A stretch of 64,000 bases of DNA, taken from assembly GCA_963693285.1 (NCBI GenBank), contig OY848922.1:4948923-5012922 (forward strand), given 5' to 3'. The notes under the pieces are model-generated. The model searched no databases and was not told the DNA's origin. It saw only the letters and a program-made list of their open reading frames with translations. Source of the stretch: Xestospongia muta. Its lineage: Eukaryota > Porifera > Demospongiae > Haplosclerida > Petrosiidae. Of the stretch, positions 1 to 13,062 are shown piece after piece. How positions within the stretch are numbered: the first letter of the stretch is position 1; every line of letters begins with the position of its first letter. The position numbers and the translations under genes are program-made.

Positions 1-983
1 AAAGAACATTATTGCTGATATTGTTACATAGTCATGTAAATAGTTATATATACATTATGTTAGATGATTTCTTATTAGCTGTGTTCTTAGTCATGTAGGA
101 TGAGAGTGGGGTGTTTCAAGTTATGAAGTTAATCTTAATTGTGGTCAGTAAAGGAAGAGTGTAATTAATTCTCTTTCAATTTGTATATCAAAGAAAAACT
201 GATGGCAAGTATTTTCTTAAGATTTATTGTAAACATTACAACTATTCTTTATTGGGACAATCTTCAGTAATTATGTTACGTCAATTAGCAATTGTACAAA
301 CACTCCTGCATGAGACAAATTAAATGCATGAAACTATAAAACACATAATGTTTCCTTCTTCTTCGCTACTTTTTTACCAGAAACTATAACCATGTTGATA
401 ATAAGTATAGGCTTATATTGTAGATGTTTTTATTATTAAAACTAGAAAAGTAACTACTCATCGTAATAGTAATAGCAATTATTGCTGCTATTCTGTTGCT
501 CACAAAATGAATAGCTCCCATCATAAGGTGTGACTGTTTTTTTAACTGCAGTCATGACAATGAAATATTGACCAAAATAAGCTTATAAGAATCTATATAT
601 ACTTAATGAATCAAATGAAGTTAACCAAAAAAATACACTATGACTAACAATGAAATATTTGATGGAAAAGAAATGTTGGTAGCTTATTGCTGGTGACAAA
701 TGATACTTGAGCATTTTGTTTGTACAGATCATGCAAAACTATATATATATATATATATATACAGTGTTATAACATGATAAACTTATTCTTAGGTTAATTT
801 GGTACATTGAACACAACAGGTACATGAGTGAAGTGATTATGTCAGTCTTCACATTTAAAAAAACAATAACATATAGCACAAAAGAGTATTTTCACTGATC
901 ACTAATAACATTTTAATATCATGCTTAGGATATTATTCATAAAATATGACTACTTGATGTAATCACACTGTGATCTTTCATAC
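1..983. other. Intron or downstream DNA of gene 1, no gene seen
   Basis: AT-rich sequence without a recognisable exon. From about 551 it matches the flanks at 6519 and 13063 (tandem-array edge), and a TA dinucleotide run lies near 738-761. Confidence 0.6.
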
Positions 984-1082
984 CTTATCAACAACAGTAA
1001 TGTCAGCACCATTAGTAATTAATATTTTGATGATCTCTGGATGATTATTGGTGGCTGCAATAAGTAATACAGTATGGCCATC
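984..1082 (-). CDS. Gene 1 exon 13: ankyrin repeat, A-type (last visible exon)
   Basis: A 33-codon phase-0 exon, ctacag/GATGGC to GATAAG/gtatga. It starts DGHTVLLIAATNNHPEIIKI and ends TNGADITVVDK. The ankyrin core is variant (TVLLIAA). The gene must continue beyond position 1, since the exon ends in an intact donor and I see no terminal exon between 1 and 983. The C-terminal domains of gene 1 are therefore unknown; by analogy with gene 2 they may be Roc-COR-Death. Confidence 0.9.
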
Positions 1083-2084
1083 CTGTAGTAATAAAACAAA
1101 GAAGCAGTACATATTCAATGAACACTATAAAGACAAATTTCAACTCAAAGTATTATTAACACATAATACATTTATGATTTTAATAATTTCACTTAAACAT
1201 CCACTATGTTATATTGTCAACATGGTACAATTATTATAAAGTTATTTTCATGTATATATACCTACTAAATATACTTTAGACTAGTATACTACATTACTAA
1301 ACTCTTAACAAACCAATCTATCTAAACACAGGTATAATTAATATAATTGTGCCAGAGAACCTCTGCAACTTTTAGGAATATAATGAGTATATCAAATATA
1401 AGGTCACAGTTATGAAAGCTGTAGCTACACTAGTAGCTGTTTTTTGACAAGACTATAGTTCAAGCTAAATGCTTGAAGTAATCCTTTTATCAATGAATTA
1501 AAACAGAAACTAAGTGTTCCATATTCCACCCGATCTCCTATAATTATAAAAAATGGCTTAAGTTAAGCTAAATTGATTAGAGAGTGTGAAAATTATGTAA
1601 TTAAATATATGTTTCAGATAGGGCAGTCATTATAGTAGAAATGCAAAACAATAACTTTTCATTTGTATTTGTCGTTATTGATGTTACACAATTAACAGTA
1701 TAGTCTCTCTTTTACAAAAGATAACAGAGACTCATTTTCAGTGATTTATTCAAACTGGATTATGTGTATAATTATTATATACATATTGTTAAAAGGATAG
1801 CAGTAAAAAAGCGAAAACCATTATTTAGATTTTTACAGAAGAAAGTTCAGTAAATAATATATATAAAATTATCATAATTTCTTCAACTTTGGATGAAACA
1901 TATGAAAGAGAATTTTTATAAGTTTTATGTGCCAAATTTAGTAGTGTTGATCTAATTAATTAACATTGCTATTTGTGATATCTCTTTTAATTTAATGACA
2001 AACTGTATACCTGCAACTGCTAATAATGTAATTGTGTTGTTATCTCTGTTTAATAAATAATCCAAGTACACTATGTTATCTCAC

Positions 2085-2183
2085 TTTATTAATTACTGTC
2101 ATATCTGCTCCTTGTTCCAATAAGAACTCAGCCACTTTGAGATGTCCCTTCATACATGCTAACATCAATGGAGTATTACCATC
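2085..2183 (-). CDS. Gene 1 exon 12: ankyrin repeat, B-type
   Basis: A 33-codon phase-0 exon, tttag/GATGGT to AATAAA/gtgaga. The protein is identical to the B-type repeat at 8058-8156; the two differ only at two synonymous sites (GGA/GGG and ACA/ACT). It is followed 1002 nt later by the A-type exon at 1082. Confidence 0.92.
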
Positions 2184-2525
2184 CTAAAGAATTATAAATA
2201 TAATATAAAGAAGTTTGTTCAAAGTGGTCATGATCAGAATAATTATATTCATTGGTTGATATTTTAAGATATTAACCTAAGTCTAAAATAATGAAAACAA
2301 TTACTAGAGTTATAACATGATAAACTTATTCTTAGGTTTATTTGGTACATTGAACACACCAGGTACATAATTGAAGTGATTATGTCAGTCTTCACATTTA
2401 ACAAACAATAAAATATAGCACAAAAGAGTATTTTCACTGATCAATTATAATATTTTAATATCATGCTTAGGATATTATTTTTAAAATATGACTACTTGAT
2501 GTAATCACACTGTGATCTTTCATAC

Positions 2526-2624
2526 CTTATCAACAACAGTAATGTCAGCACCATTACTAATTAATATTTTGATGATCTCTGGATGATTATTGTAGGCTGC
2601 AATATGTAATGCAGTACGGCCATT
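2526..2624 (-). CDS. Gene 1 exon 11: ankyrin repeat, A-type
   Basis: A 33-codon phase-0 exon, acceptor atacag/AATGGC, donor GATAAG/gtatga. It starts NGRTALHIAAYNNHPEIIKI and ends SNGADITVVDK. It has a full ankyrin consensus core (RTALHIAA). It differs from the 984-1082 copy at seven bases, all of which change the amino acid. Confidence 0.9.
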
Positions 2625-3622
2625 CTGTATCAATAAAACAACGAAGCAGTACATTTTCAATGAACACTATAAAGACAAATTTCAACTCAATGTATTATTA
2701 ACACATAATACATTTATGATTTTAATAATTTCACTTAAACATCCACTATGTTATATTGTCAACATGGTACAATTATTATAAAGTTATTTCCATGTATATA
2801 TACCTACTAAATATACTCTAGACTAGTATACTGCATTACTAAACTCTTAACAAACCAATCTATCTAAACACAGGTATAATTAATATAATTGTGCCAGAGA
2901 ACCTCTGCAACTTTTAGGAATATAATAAGTATATCAAATATAAGGTCACAGTTATGAAAGCTGTAACTAAACTAGTAGCTGTTTTTTGACAAGACTATAG
3001 TTCAAGCTAAATGCTTGAAGTAATCCTTTTATCAATGAATTAAAACAAAAACTAAGTATTCCATATTCCACACAATCTGCTATAATTATAAAAAAATGGC
3101 TTAAGTTAAGCTAAATTGATTAGAGAGTGTGAAAATTATGTAATTAAGTATATACTTCAGATAGGGCAGTTATTATAGTAGAAATGCAAAACAATAACTT
3201 TTCATTTGTATTTGTCGTTATTGATGTTACACAATTAACAGTCTAGTCTATCTTTTACAAAAGATAACAGAGACTCATTTTCAGTGATTTATTCAAACTG
3301 GATTATGTGCATATTATATACATATTGTTAAAAGGATAGCAGTAAAAAAGTGAAAACCATTATTTAGATTTTTACAGAAGAAAGTTCAGTAAATAATATA
3401 TATAAAATTATCATAATTTCTTCAACTTTGGATGAACATATGAAAGAGAATTTTTATAAGTTTTATGTGCCAAATTTAGTAGTGTTGATCTAATTAATTA
3501 ACATTGCTATTTGTGATATCTCTTTTAATTTAATGACAAACTGTATACCTGCAACTGCTAATAATGTAATTGTGTTGTTATCTCTGTTTAATAAATAATG
3601 CAAGTACACTATGTTATCTCAC

Positions 3623-3721
3623 TTTATTAATTACAGTCATATCTGCCCCTTGTTCCAATAAGAACTCAGCCACTTTGAGATGTCCCTTCATACATGCTAA
3701 CATCAATGGAGTATTACCATT
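3623..3721 (-). CDS. Gene 1 exon 10: ankyrin repeat, B-type
   Basis: A 33-codon phase-0 exon, tttag/AATGGT to AATAAA/gtgaga. It encodes the same repeat as the exon at 8058-8156 except that the first residue is N instead of D (one base). It lies about 1 kb upstream, in gene direction, of the A-type exon at 2624. Confidence 0.92.
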
Positions 3722-5514
3722 CTAAAGAATTATAAATATGACATAAAATGGTCAATTTGAAGAAAATCATTATGTGCAATATAACAATTGCCTTTAGTCA
3801 CAACAGGATAGGAAAATGCTTTAATTTAGCATAATATTATAGAACTTAACCTAATCACAATTCAAACATTATAAAAAGTATTGTTTTAGCTTCACCAATC
3901 AAAATGGCATTCATCTATAAATAATATTGTATTGCTATGTCCCAAAGATTATTTCTTTTCGAGCATATCATTTCATAACACACAGAGATGAAAATATTTT
4001 AATGTAGTACAGCAATATAGATAAGAAATAGCTAGGTTTATACTAACAAAATTAAACTTTAATCAACTTTAAGAGTACTGGAGATGCCAAGAAGTTTAAT
4101 TGAATAATTATACTGCATGGCTATCAAAATTTATTAGTGCAGCATCAGTGGTGTTAAAGTTGCTGTAACAGCTATTTAATTGATGAGGACCGTCTTTGAT
4201 ACAATCTTACAATTAAGACTATATTTGACTAACATTCCGAAAAAAAGAGCATTGATCTAGTAGATGATCCCATCCAAACTTGGACTTTGAAGACAAAATA
4301 TGGCAGTCTTGTTTCGTCCAAGAAAAAATTTACAGACAGAAAATGTCCTAGTAGACAAGTTGTGCTGCAACATTGACCCAAAAATTGATTATTGGTGCTG
4401 GATTCAATCCTATCTTGTTAAATTCCAACCAATTGTGGAGAAATATCATGTGCTAAAGTTTACATGTGAATTAATTACAATGGGTGTAACGTAAAGTTCT
4501 AAATTAATTTATAACTGAACTAATAATATACTCAAGTATGTGGTAGCACTTTTGTAAATTTAATATGAGTCAATTCTGTCTTTAGTTTAATTAATTTTAG
4601 TCCGAACAAGTGGTTGGAGTATAAGAAAAATGTTAGACTACAAAACCTTCATGTTTACAAGCAAGTGTTTGAGATAAAACTATGGCTTTAATTGCAGCCA
4701 AATATTTGTTTGGGTATCATCAACATTGTTAGGAGTATGTAATCCTTAATACCCTATTAAAAATATAATGTTAAAATCATAGCAAATCACTAGAAAACAG
4801 ACAAAGAATTTTGACAAAGAACAAACGAATGAAATGGTCTAACTGTAATAATTTAGCATTATTTCCTATTGTTGTATGGCTTTGTTAAAATAATTGTGTG
4901 TACTTCCTGTTCTCTCATCAGTTGTAATCATTGTTGGCTAGTTGATATGAGAGTTAAGTTATTTCTAAAGTTGCGTAAACCTACTATATCATATTGGTGG
5001 CGAGGCTATTTATTAGAAGCAATGATAACAAGGTTGCTAATATGATTTGACGAGTTTGATCCCAAACTGGAGAGCTGGAACAGTACACAGAGAGACTGTG
5101 ACATTTCCTGGATGGTAATGGTATTGAATATGCTGCAAGGAAACAGTCTACATATTTATCAGTTGTAGGACCAATCACTTAAAATATATGAATGAGTTTT
5201 GGACATGAACACAGTAACACAATTCATAGCTGCATATAGAGCACTTGGTCAACATTGCTCATCATTGTAACTTTAGAGCATCCATGCTCAGGAATAACAA
5301 AGTGTTCTGAATTGACAATGTACATTTGGAATGAAGACTACCCTCCAGAGGAATTATGAAATTCACAATAAGTTAGGTTTAGTCATTTTTAGTCTAGGTT
5401 TGAGCTGTAGTGGAAAAACTTTCTTGGTTGGTCATAATGTTCCATACTCATAACGTTTTTTTGTGACGAAAAGACAGATAACGTTTTCGTCAGTCTATCC
5501 ACAACGTTAGAGTA

Positions 5515-5800
5515 ACTTACACAAGATCGTGCGGATCTCTTTCGGCCGCCTCCTACAGGACAAACGAGCGAAAGAACGAACTTCTTTACCCTGCTACCAT
5601 AAAGTACAATCCCTTACTTGTTTATTCTGATACCTTTGATAATTTATTATCTTTACTGTGCGAAGTAACAAAGTTTATAAAAAATATTTTCTGGCACATG
5701 CGTAGGCGGACAACAATTATGTCAATTCGTACGAGCGGCAAAACTCTTCTCACGATCAAGCAAACTGAGAAAACTATAGCTGCTGGGATTGTTTGATGAC
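5515..5800. other. CpG-richer block beside the minisatellite
   Basis: Stands out from the AT-rich surroundings by several CpG and GC-rich words (gatcgtgcggatctctttcggccgcc; gtaggcggac; cgtacgagcggc). It is repeated at about 9680-9970 in R3. It could be an old promoter or transposon end; no open frame supports a gene. Confidence 0.3.
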
Positions 5801-5935
5801 TGAACTACAACAGCATAGCCAAACCATTTCTTTCAGCAAGGAGTTCACTTCTCCAAATAGCAAAAGATCAGAGTGGGTGTGGACATGAGTATTCGGACAC
5901 ACCTTCATCAGTGCAGCGTGCTCTCAATGCGGCTC

Positions 5936-6213
5936 AACTTGTTTGCTCTCACTCTCGCCTTTGCTCTCAAATTGGTCATTGCTTTCATTATTGTTCTAAT
6001 TCTCACCTTTAACTTTGCTCTCAACGTCATTGTGGCCTTTGCTCTCAACTTGTTCACTCTCATCATGGCCTTTGCTCTCAACTTTTTCACTCTCAGTGTT
6101 GCCTTTGCTCTCAACGTGTTCACTCTCACTGTTGCCTTTGCCCTCAACGTGTTCACTCTCATTGTGGCCTTTGCTCTCAACGTCTTCACTCTCATTGGGA
6201 CCTTTGCTCTCAA
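5936..6213. repeat. Minisatellite, 33-bp period (copy in R2)
   Basis: Six to seven imperfect copies of a 33-bp unit with core tttgctctcaacttgttc. Because 33 is a multiple of three, several reading frames stay open on both strands, giving 11-residue protein repeats such as VESKGHNESEH on the minus strand. It lies in a gene 1 intron. One minus-strand frame (LRAKAT repeats) ends at a good donor (AAAG/gtgaga would need phase 1, AAG/gtgaga phase 0), but no acceptor is visible upstream, so I treat it as non-coding. Confidence 0.8.
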
Positions 6214-6707
6214 CGTGTGTCAATGAATGTGTGTCAAGGTGTATAGAATATAGTTGACAACAGAAAAAGCAGTTTACAAAACAGTATATTTCAGTGAATT
6301 CATTTGTATGTAAAACACAATATATCCTAGTCACACCCCAACTCCTCCTCTTCACTACACTTTACTACTCACAAATATATCTTTCTAACTCTAGCTTAAT
6401 ATTCACTTTTATTCTAATCAGTGCCAGCTTTAAGGAACTTGACAGTAGAGATAACCTCTCAGTAAACTTTACAAGTTACAATTGAGACTATATTTGGACT
6501 AACATTCAGAAAAACTTCAGTCATGACAATGAAATATTGACCAAAATAAACTTATAAGAATCTAGATATACTTAATGAATCAAATGAAGTTAACCAAAAA
6601 ACTACACTATGACTAACAATGAAATATTTGATGGAAAAGGAATGTTGGTAGCTTATTGCTGGTGACAAATGATACTTTAGCATTTTGTTTGTACAGATCA
6701 TGCAAAA

Positions 6708-6739
<32 letters not shown>

Positions 6740-6960
6740 CAGTGTTATAACATGATAAACTTATTCTTAGGTTAATTTGGTACATTGAACACAACAGGTA
6801 CATGAGTGAAGTGATTATGTCAGTCTTCACATTTAACAAACAATAACAAATAGCACAAAAGAGTATTTTCACTGATCAATAATAACATTTTAATATCATG
6901 CTTAGGATATTATTCATAAAATATGACTACTTGATGTAATCACACTGTGATCTTTCATAC

Positions 6961-7059
6961 CTTATCGACAACAGTAATGTCAGCACCATTAGTAATTAAT
7001 ATTTTGATGATCTCTGGATGATTTTTGTAGGCTGCAATAAGTAATGCATTATCGCCATC
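6961..7059 (-). CDS. Gene 1 exon 9: ankyrin repeat, A-type
   Basis: A 33-codon phase-0 exon, acceptor acag/GATGGC, donor GATAAG/gtatga. It starts DGDNALLIAAYKNHPEIIKI and ends TNGADITVVDK. Compared with the copies at 1082 and 2624 it differs at surface positions (D and N in the hairpin, YKN in the first helix) while the second half is nearly unchanged. The consensus histidine of TALH is leucine here. Confidence 0.9.
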
Positions 7060-8057
7060 CTGTAGTAATAAAACAAAGAAGCAGTACATATTCAATGAAC
7101 ACTATAAAGACAAATTTCAACTCAATGTATTATTAACACATAATACATTTATGATTTTAATAATTTCACTTAAACATCCACTATGTTATATTGTCAACAT
7201 GGTACAATTATTATAAAGTTATTTTCATGTATATATACCTACTAAATATACTCTAGACTAGTATACTACATTACTAAACTCTTAACATACCAATCTATCT
7301 AAACACAGGTATAATTAATATAATTGTGCCAGTGAACCTCTGCAACTTTTAGGAATATAATAAGTATATCAAATATAAGGTCACAGTTATGAAAGCTGCA
7401 ACTAAACTAGTAGCTGTTTTTTGACAAGACTATAGTTCAAGCTAAATGCTTGAAGTAATCCTTTTATCAATGAATTAAAACAAAAACTAAGTATTCCATA
7501 TTCCACACAATCTCCTATAATTATAAAAAAATGGCTTAAGTTAAGCTAAATTGATTAGAGAGTGTGAAAATTATGTAATTAAGTATATACTTCAGATAGG
7601 GCAGTTATTATAGTAGAAATGCAAAACAATAACTTTTCATTTGTATTTGTCGTTATTGATGTTACACAATTAACAGTCTAGTCTATCTTTTACAAAAGAT
7701 AACAGAGACTCATTTTCAGTGATTTATTCATACTGGCTTATGTGTATATTATATACATATTGTTAAAAGGTTAGCAGTAAAAAAGTGAAAACCATTATTT
7801 AGATTTTTACAGAAGAAAGTTCAGTAAATAATATATATAAAATTATCATAATTTCTTCAACTTTGGATGAACATATGAAAGAGAATTTTTATAAGTTTTA
7901 TGTGCCAAATTTAGTAGTGTTGATCTAATTAATTAACATTGGTATTTGTGATATCTCTTTTCATTTAATGACAAACTGTATACCTGCAACTACTAATAAT
8001 GTAATTGTGTTGTTATCTCTGTTAAATAAATAATGCAAGTACACTATGTTATCTCAC

Positions 8058-8156
8058 TTTATTAATTACAGTCATATCTGCCCCTTGTTCCAATAAGAAC
8101 TCAGCCACTTTGAGATGTCCCTTCATACATGCTAACATCAATGGAGTATTACCATC
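8058..8156 (-). CDS. Gene 1 exon 8: ankyrin repeat, B-type
   Basis: A 33-codon phase-0 exon, tttag/GATGGT to AATAAA/gtgaga. It begins DGNTPLMLACMKGHLKVAEF and ends EQGADMTVINK, a textbook ankyrin repeat (NTPLMLA, KGHLKVAEFLLEQGAD). It is paired with the A-type exon 998 nt downstream; the B-intron-A pair is the duplicating unit of this array. Confidence 0.92.
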
Positions 8157-10106
8157 CTAAAGAATTATAAATATGATATAAAATGGTCAATTTGAAGAAA
8201 ATCATTATGTGCAATATAACAATTGCCTTTGTCACAACAGGATAGGAAAATGCTTTAATTTAGCATAATATTATAGAACTTAACCTAATCACAATTCAAA
8301 CATTATAAAAAGTATTGTTTTAGCTTCACCAATCAAAATGGCATTCATCTATAAATAATATTGTATTGCTATGTCCCAAAGATTATTTCTTTTCGAGCAT
8401 ATCATTTCATAACACACAGAGATGAAAATATTTTAATGTAGTACAGCAATATAGATAAGAAATAGCTAGGTTTATACTAACAAAATTAAACTTTAATCAA
8501 CTTTAAGAGTACTGGAGATGCCAAGAAGTTTAATTGAATAATCATACTGCATGGCTATCAAAATTTATTAGTGCAGCATCAGTGGTGTTAAAGTTGCTGT
8601 AACAGCTATTTAATTGATGAGGACCGTATTTGATACAATCTTACAATTAAGACTATATTTGACTAACATTCCGAAAAAAAGAGCATTGATCTAGTAGATG
8701 ATCCCATCCAAACTTAGACTTTGAAGACAAAATATGGCAGTCTTGTTTCGTCTAAGAAAAAAATTTACAGACAGAAAATGTCCTAGTAGACAAGTTGTGC
8801 TGCAACATTGATCCAAAAATTGATTATTGGTGCTGGATTCAATCCTATCTTGTTAAATTCCAACCAATTGTGGAGAAATATCATGTGCTAAAGTTTACAT
8901 GTGAATTAATTACAATGGGTGTAACGTAAAGTTCTAAATTAATTTAAAACTGAACTAATAATATACTCAAGTATGTGGTAGCACTTTTGTAAATTTAATA
9001 TGAGTCAATTCTGTCTTTAGTTTAATTAATTTTAGTCCGAACAAGTGGTTGGAGTATAAGAAAAATGTTAGACTACAAAACCTTCATGTTTACAAGCAAG
9101 TGTTTGAGATAAGACTATGGCTTTAATTGCAGCCAAATATTTGTTTGGGTATCATCAACATTGTTAGGAGTATGTAATACTTAATACCCTATTAATAATA
9201 TAAAGTTAAAATCATAGCAAATAACTAGAAAACAGACAAAGAATTTTGACAAAGAACAAACGAATGAAATGGTCTAACTGTAATAATTTAGTATTATTTC
9301 CTATTGTTGTACGGCTTTGTTAAAATAATTGTGTGCACTTCCTGTTCTCTCATCAGTTGTAATCATTGTTGGCTAGTTGATATGAGAGTTATTTCTAAAG
9401 CTGCATATAGAGCACTTGGTCAACATTGCTCATCATTGTAACTTTAGAGCATCCATGCTCAGGAATAACAAAGTGTTCTGAATTGACAATGTACATTTGG
9501 AATGAAGACTACCCTCCAGAGGAATTATGAAATTCACAATAAGTTAGGTTTAGTCATTTTTAGTCTAGGTTTGAGCTGTAGTGGAAAGACTTTCTTGGTT
9601 GGTCATAATGTTCCATACTCATAACGTTTTTTTGTGACGAAAAGACAGATAACGTTTTCGTCAGTCTATCCACAACGTTAGAGTAACTTACACAAGATCG
9701 TGTGGATCTCTTTCGGCCGCCTCCTACAGGACAAACGAGCGAAAGAACGAACTTCTTTACCCTGCTACCATAAAGTACAATCCCTTACTTGTTTATTCTG
9801 ATACCTTTGATAATTTATTATCTTTACTGTGCGAAGTAACAAAGTTTATAAAAAATATTTTCTGGCATATGCGTAGGCGGACAACAATTATGTCAATTCG
9901 TACGAGCGGCAAAACTCTTCTCACGATCAAGCAAACTGAGAAAACTATAGCTGCTGGGATTGCTTGATGACTGAACTACAACAGCATAGCCAAACCATTT
10001 CTTTCAGCAAGGAGTTCACTTCTCCAAATAGCAAAAGATCAGAGTGGGTGTGGACATGAGTATTCGGACACACCTTCATCAGTGCAGCGTGCTCTCAATG
10101 CGGCTC

Positions 10107-10384
10107 AACTTGTTTGCTCTCACTCTCGCCTTTGCTCTCAAATTGGTCATTGCTTTCATTATTGTTCTAATTCTCACCTTTAACTTTGCTCTCAACGTCA
10201 TTGTGGCCTTTGCTCTCAACTTGTTCACTCTCATCATGGCCTTTGCTCTCAACTTTTTCACTCTCAGTGTTGCCTTTGCTCTCAACGTGTTCACTCTCAC
10301 TGTTGCCTTTGCCCTCAACGTGTTCACTCTCATTGTGGCCTTTGCTCTCAACGTCTTCACTCTCATTGGGACCTTTGCTCTCAA
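10107..10384. repeat. Minisatellite, 33-bp period (copy in R3)
   Basis: Second copy of the minisatellite at 5936-6213, essentially identical, carried along by the tandem duplication of the whole unit. Unit number has not changed between copies. Confidence 0.8.
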
Positions 10385-10684
10385 CGTGTGTCAATGAATG
10401 TGTGTCAAGGTGTATAGAATATAGTTGACAACAGAAAAAGCAGTTTACAAAACAGCATATTTCAGTGAATTCATTTGTATGTAAAACACAATATATCCTA
10501 GTCACACCCCAACTCCTCCTCTTCACTACACTTTACTACTCACAAATATATCTTTCTAACTCTAGCTTAATATTCACTTTTATTCTAATCAGTGCCAGCT
10601 TTAAGAAACTTGACAGTAGAGATAACCTCTCAGTAATCTTTACAAGTTACAATTGAGACTATATTTGGACTAACATTCAGAAAA

Positions 10685-13062
10685 AAAGACCATTGATTTT
10701 GGAATAACTATCAAATAAAAAAATGATAGCATAATTGTATTGGATAGAAGATTACAAATTGCTACCAAGTGATAAAATCATTATGAACCAGTACTGTTAA
10801 TGGTGGTAAGCACAGCAATGACTTCTCTTAAACTTGTGTTATGGTCAGCCATAACATTTTCTTAGGTCAGTGGTAGTTCTAAGTGAAATGAATATCAAGA
10901 TATAGCATCAAGAATAATTACACTTGTCATTAATTGTTCCTACAAGAGTTCTTTGACTATAGAATAAATATACTGATCATTTTTCCATCAGACTAGCAAT
11001 ATTATTATATAAAGTATCCTCAATATAATCCACCTATTGGTTACTTTTGAAACTGATTTTTTTGATCATTATATTATTTTTAAAATTCCCAAAAAGTTTA
11101 TGGAGACAACTTTGTCTGTTTCTGCTCTCTATTGTCCATACCTTTTATTAATCTCAACTTTCAAATAATAAATAACTCTATCACATTTATATATGTCTTC
11201 ACTAGCTCTATTATAGAATGATATTCCCCTGCTGAGCTTGAACCTGTCATTTTCTATATTGAAATCTTTACTTAATGAAGTGTTTTTGTGTGACATATTA
11301 CCAAACTTTCATTCTTTTATAATCCCTGCAAGTTTCATCTGGTGTACTCATGTAATAAATATTCTAATCATTCTAGTAAGTTATAAAAGGTTCTGTTTAA
11401 TGATATCTATTATATCTATTATGTCTTACTTCAAATGATGACTGAAACTAATGAAATTAAGTGTCTACAAATTCTGTTGAGTTGTTTAAGCAACAACATT
11501 GTCTATTTCTAATTCTTATTTCCCCTAGACTTATACATACACTTTTGAGGCCATAGTTTTACATGGATTTAATAAAGACTGTACAACATGTAATAGCTGC
11601 TTCCTCTTTTGCTTTATTTTATAGAAAACTCAGTTCTAAGACTACCATTTCTTTCATGTTTGATAAAGTTATGAAAATGTTCGTTAATCCAAATACTAAA
11701 ATGGATCATCTTTCACTTCTTATACCAACCAATGGCATAGCTCTGATCATTAAGGATTACTGTGTCTTAGCTGCAGTCATGATATAAAGAAAGATGGCCA
11801 AAAACCTTCTATCCATACTTAATGACTGAAACAATGTTAGCAAGAAACTTAACTATGACTACAACATTGTTCTACAGTCATGCTCAAATACAGTTACTGT
11901 AATATACTCTAGATGGTATGTCATGATATACTGCATTACTATTCAATAATGGAAGACCCCATAATAAGTAGAGAGTACTTAACAAACCAGTCTATTCAAA
12001 TGCAGCAAGTAACTAAGGAAATTATGTATGCACAAAGTAATGAGTGTAATGAATGTAATAATGTTACAAACTTAAAACACATGGTAAACCTGATAGCACA
12101 AGTGTATTATGGTCATTGAAAAGGAATAGATACAGTATTAAAGATCATTAATAACAATTACATCAAAATAAACAGATAAGCAAAAATATTACATACAAAT
12201 ACAACTACATACATTTCCCTTTATCTATAACCAGAGATGAAAATATTTTAATTAGCACAGCATTATAGATCTCTTTATGAGACATTAATATTTTGCTAAG
12301 ACATTTCTATTATACAAATTTATATTGTAATAACTAATTTTAAAACATTCTAAAGTTTATTGGTTGCACAAGAAATATATATATATTGCTGAATGTATTA
12401 TAATTCATAAATAAAAGTTTGCTATGTTACTTTTTAATATAATGTTATTTCACATACATAATAACAGATGTCCTAACACTAGTAACTTGTGTTATGTTCA
12501 GACATAATGTTTTTTAAATGAATAGTAGCATATAAATGAAATGAATATCATGATAAAGCATCAACAGTACAGTTGACGTTAAAAGGTTTCAATGAATGTG
12601 TCTCATAGAGTATAGGATATAGCTGTTGAATTACAGTCAACAGGAAGAGCTCTTTACAAAGCACCACATTTCAGCAAATGTTTACATGGAAACAGGTATT
12701 GTATGTAAATCACTATGTATCCTAGTCTCACACAAACTCCTCCTGTTCATTACATGCTTGTTACTATTTACAAATCTCTGTCTAAGTATATCGCTTCATT
12801 TGTTTTCTTTTATTCTATTCAGGGCCAGCATTAAATAATTTTGACATATTGTTTCGTTTGTTTTCTTTTTATTCTACTCAAAGCCGGCATTAAATGATTT
12901 TGACAGTAGAGATGACCTCTTATTGAATTTTTGATATTCATTAAATATAACAGAGAGTTGTAGTCGTAATTTGGAAAAGATTCAGAAGGCTCTATTCTAC
13001 ATTACATTTGTTTTGTTAAGTTATTCACTCAAGCTTTGTGTGGTGACTGTTTTTTAACTGCA
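10685..13062. other. Gene 1 intron, unique sequence
   Basis: About 2.4 kb of AT-rich DNA with only short chance frames and, at 12590-12840, a diverged copy of the minisatellite flank. I recognise no exon. Confidence 0.5.

Larger units (their letters stand above)
765..2200. repeat. Tandem array unit R1 (B-intron-A)
   Basis: Starts at gttataacatgataaac and contains an A-type and a B-type ankyrin exon with the roughly 1-kb intron between them. The same sequence recurs at 2307, 6744 and, in part, 13262. This unit is shorter than R2 and R3 because it lacks the 3.8-6.5 kb part. Confidence 0.85.
2307..6515. repeat. Tandem array unit R2
   Basis: About 4.2 kb carrying an A exon, a B exon, a non-coding stretch with a minisatellite, and a joint at about 6515 to the next unit. 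It aligns almost base for base with 6744-10684. A segment of about 260 bp (about 4975-5235) is present here and absent from R3. Confidence 0.88.
6744..10684. repeat. Tandem array unit R3
   Basis: Second long copy of the unit at 2307-6515. It contains the exons at 6961-7059 and 8058-8156 and the second minisatellite. After about 10684 the sequence becomes unique. Confidence 0.88.

Noticed and set aside
4300..4494. Open frame of 64 codons (MAVLFRPRKNL...)
   Set aside because: The copy at about 8734 has a base insertion that breaks the frame, the sequence is intronic, and it matches no family I know.
5908..6355. Minus-strand repeat proteins (LRAKAT or VESKGHNESE type) as a real gene
   Set aside because: They come from a 33-bp minisatellite that stays open in several frames on both strands, with no acceptor upstream and an in-frame stop just before the repeats in the phase-0 frame.
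6996..8156. Treating the A and B exons as pseudo-exons of dead gene copies
   Set aside because: All carry intact acceptors and donors, keep phase 0 and have no stops, which is not expected for dead copies.
11563..11787. Plus-strand 74-codon frame as a gene
   Set aside because: AT-rich chance frame in a gene 1 intron with no domain, no homologous copy and no splice support.
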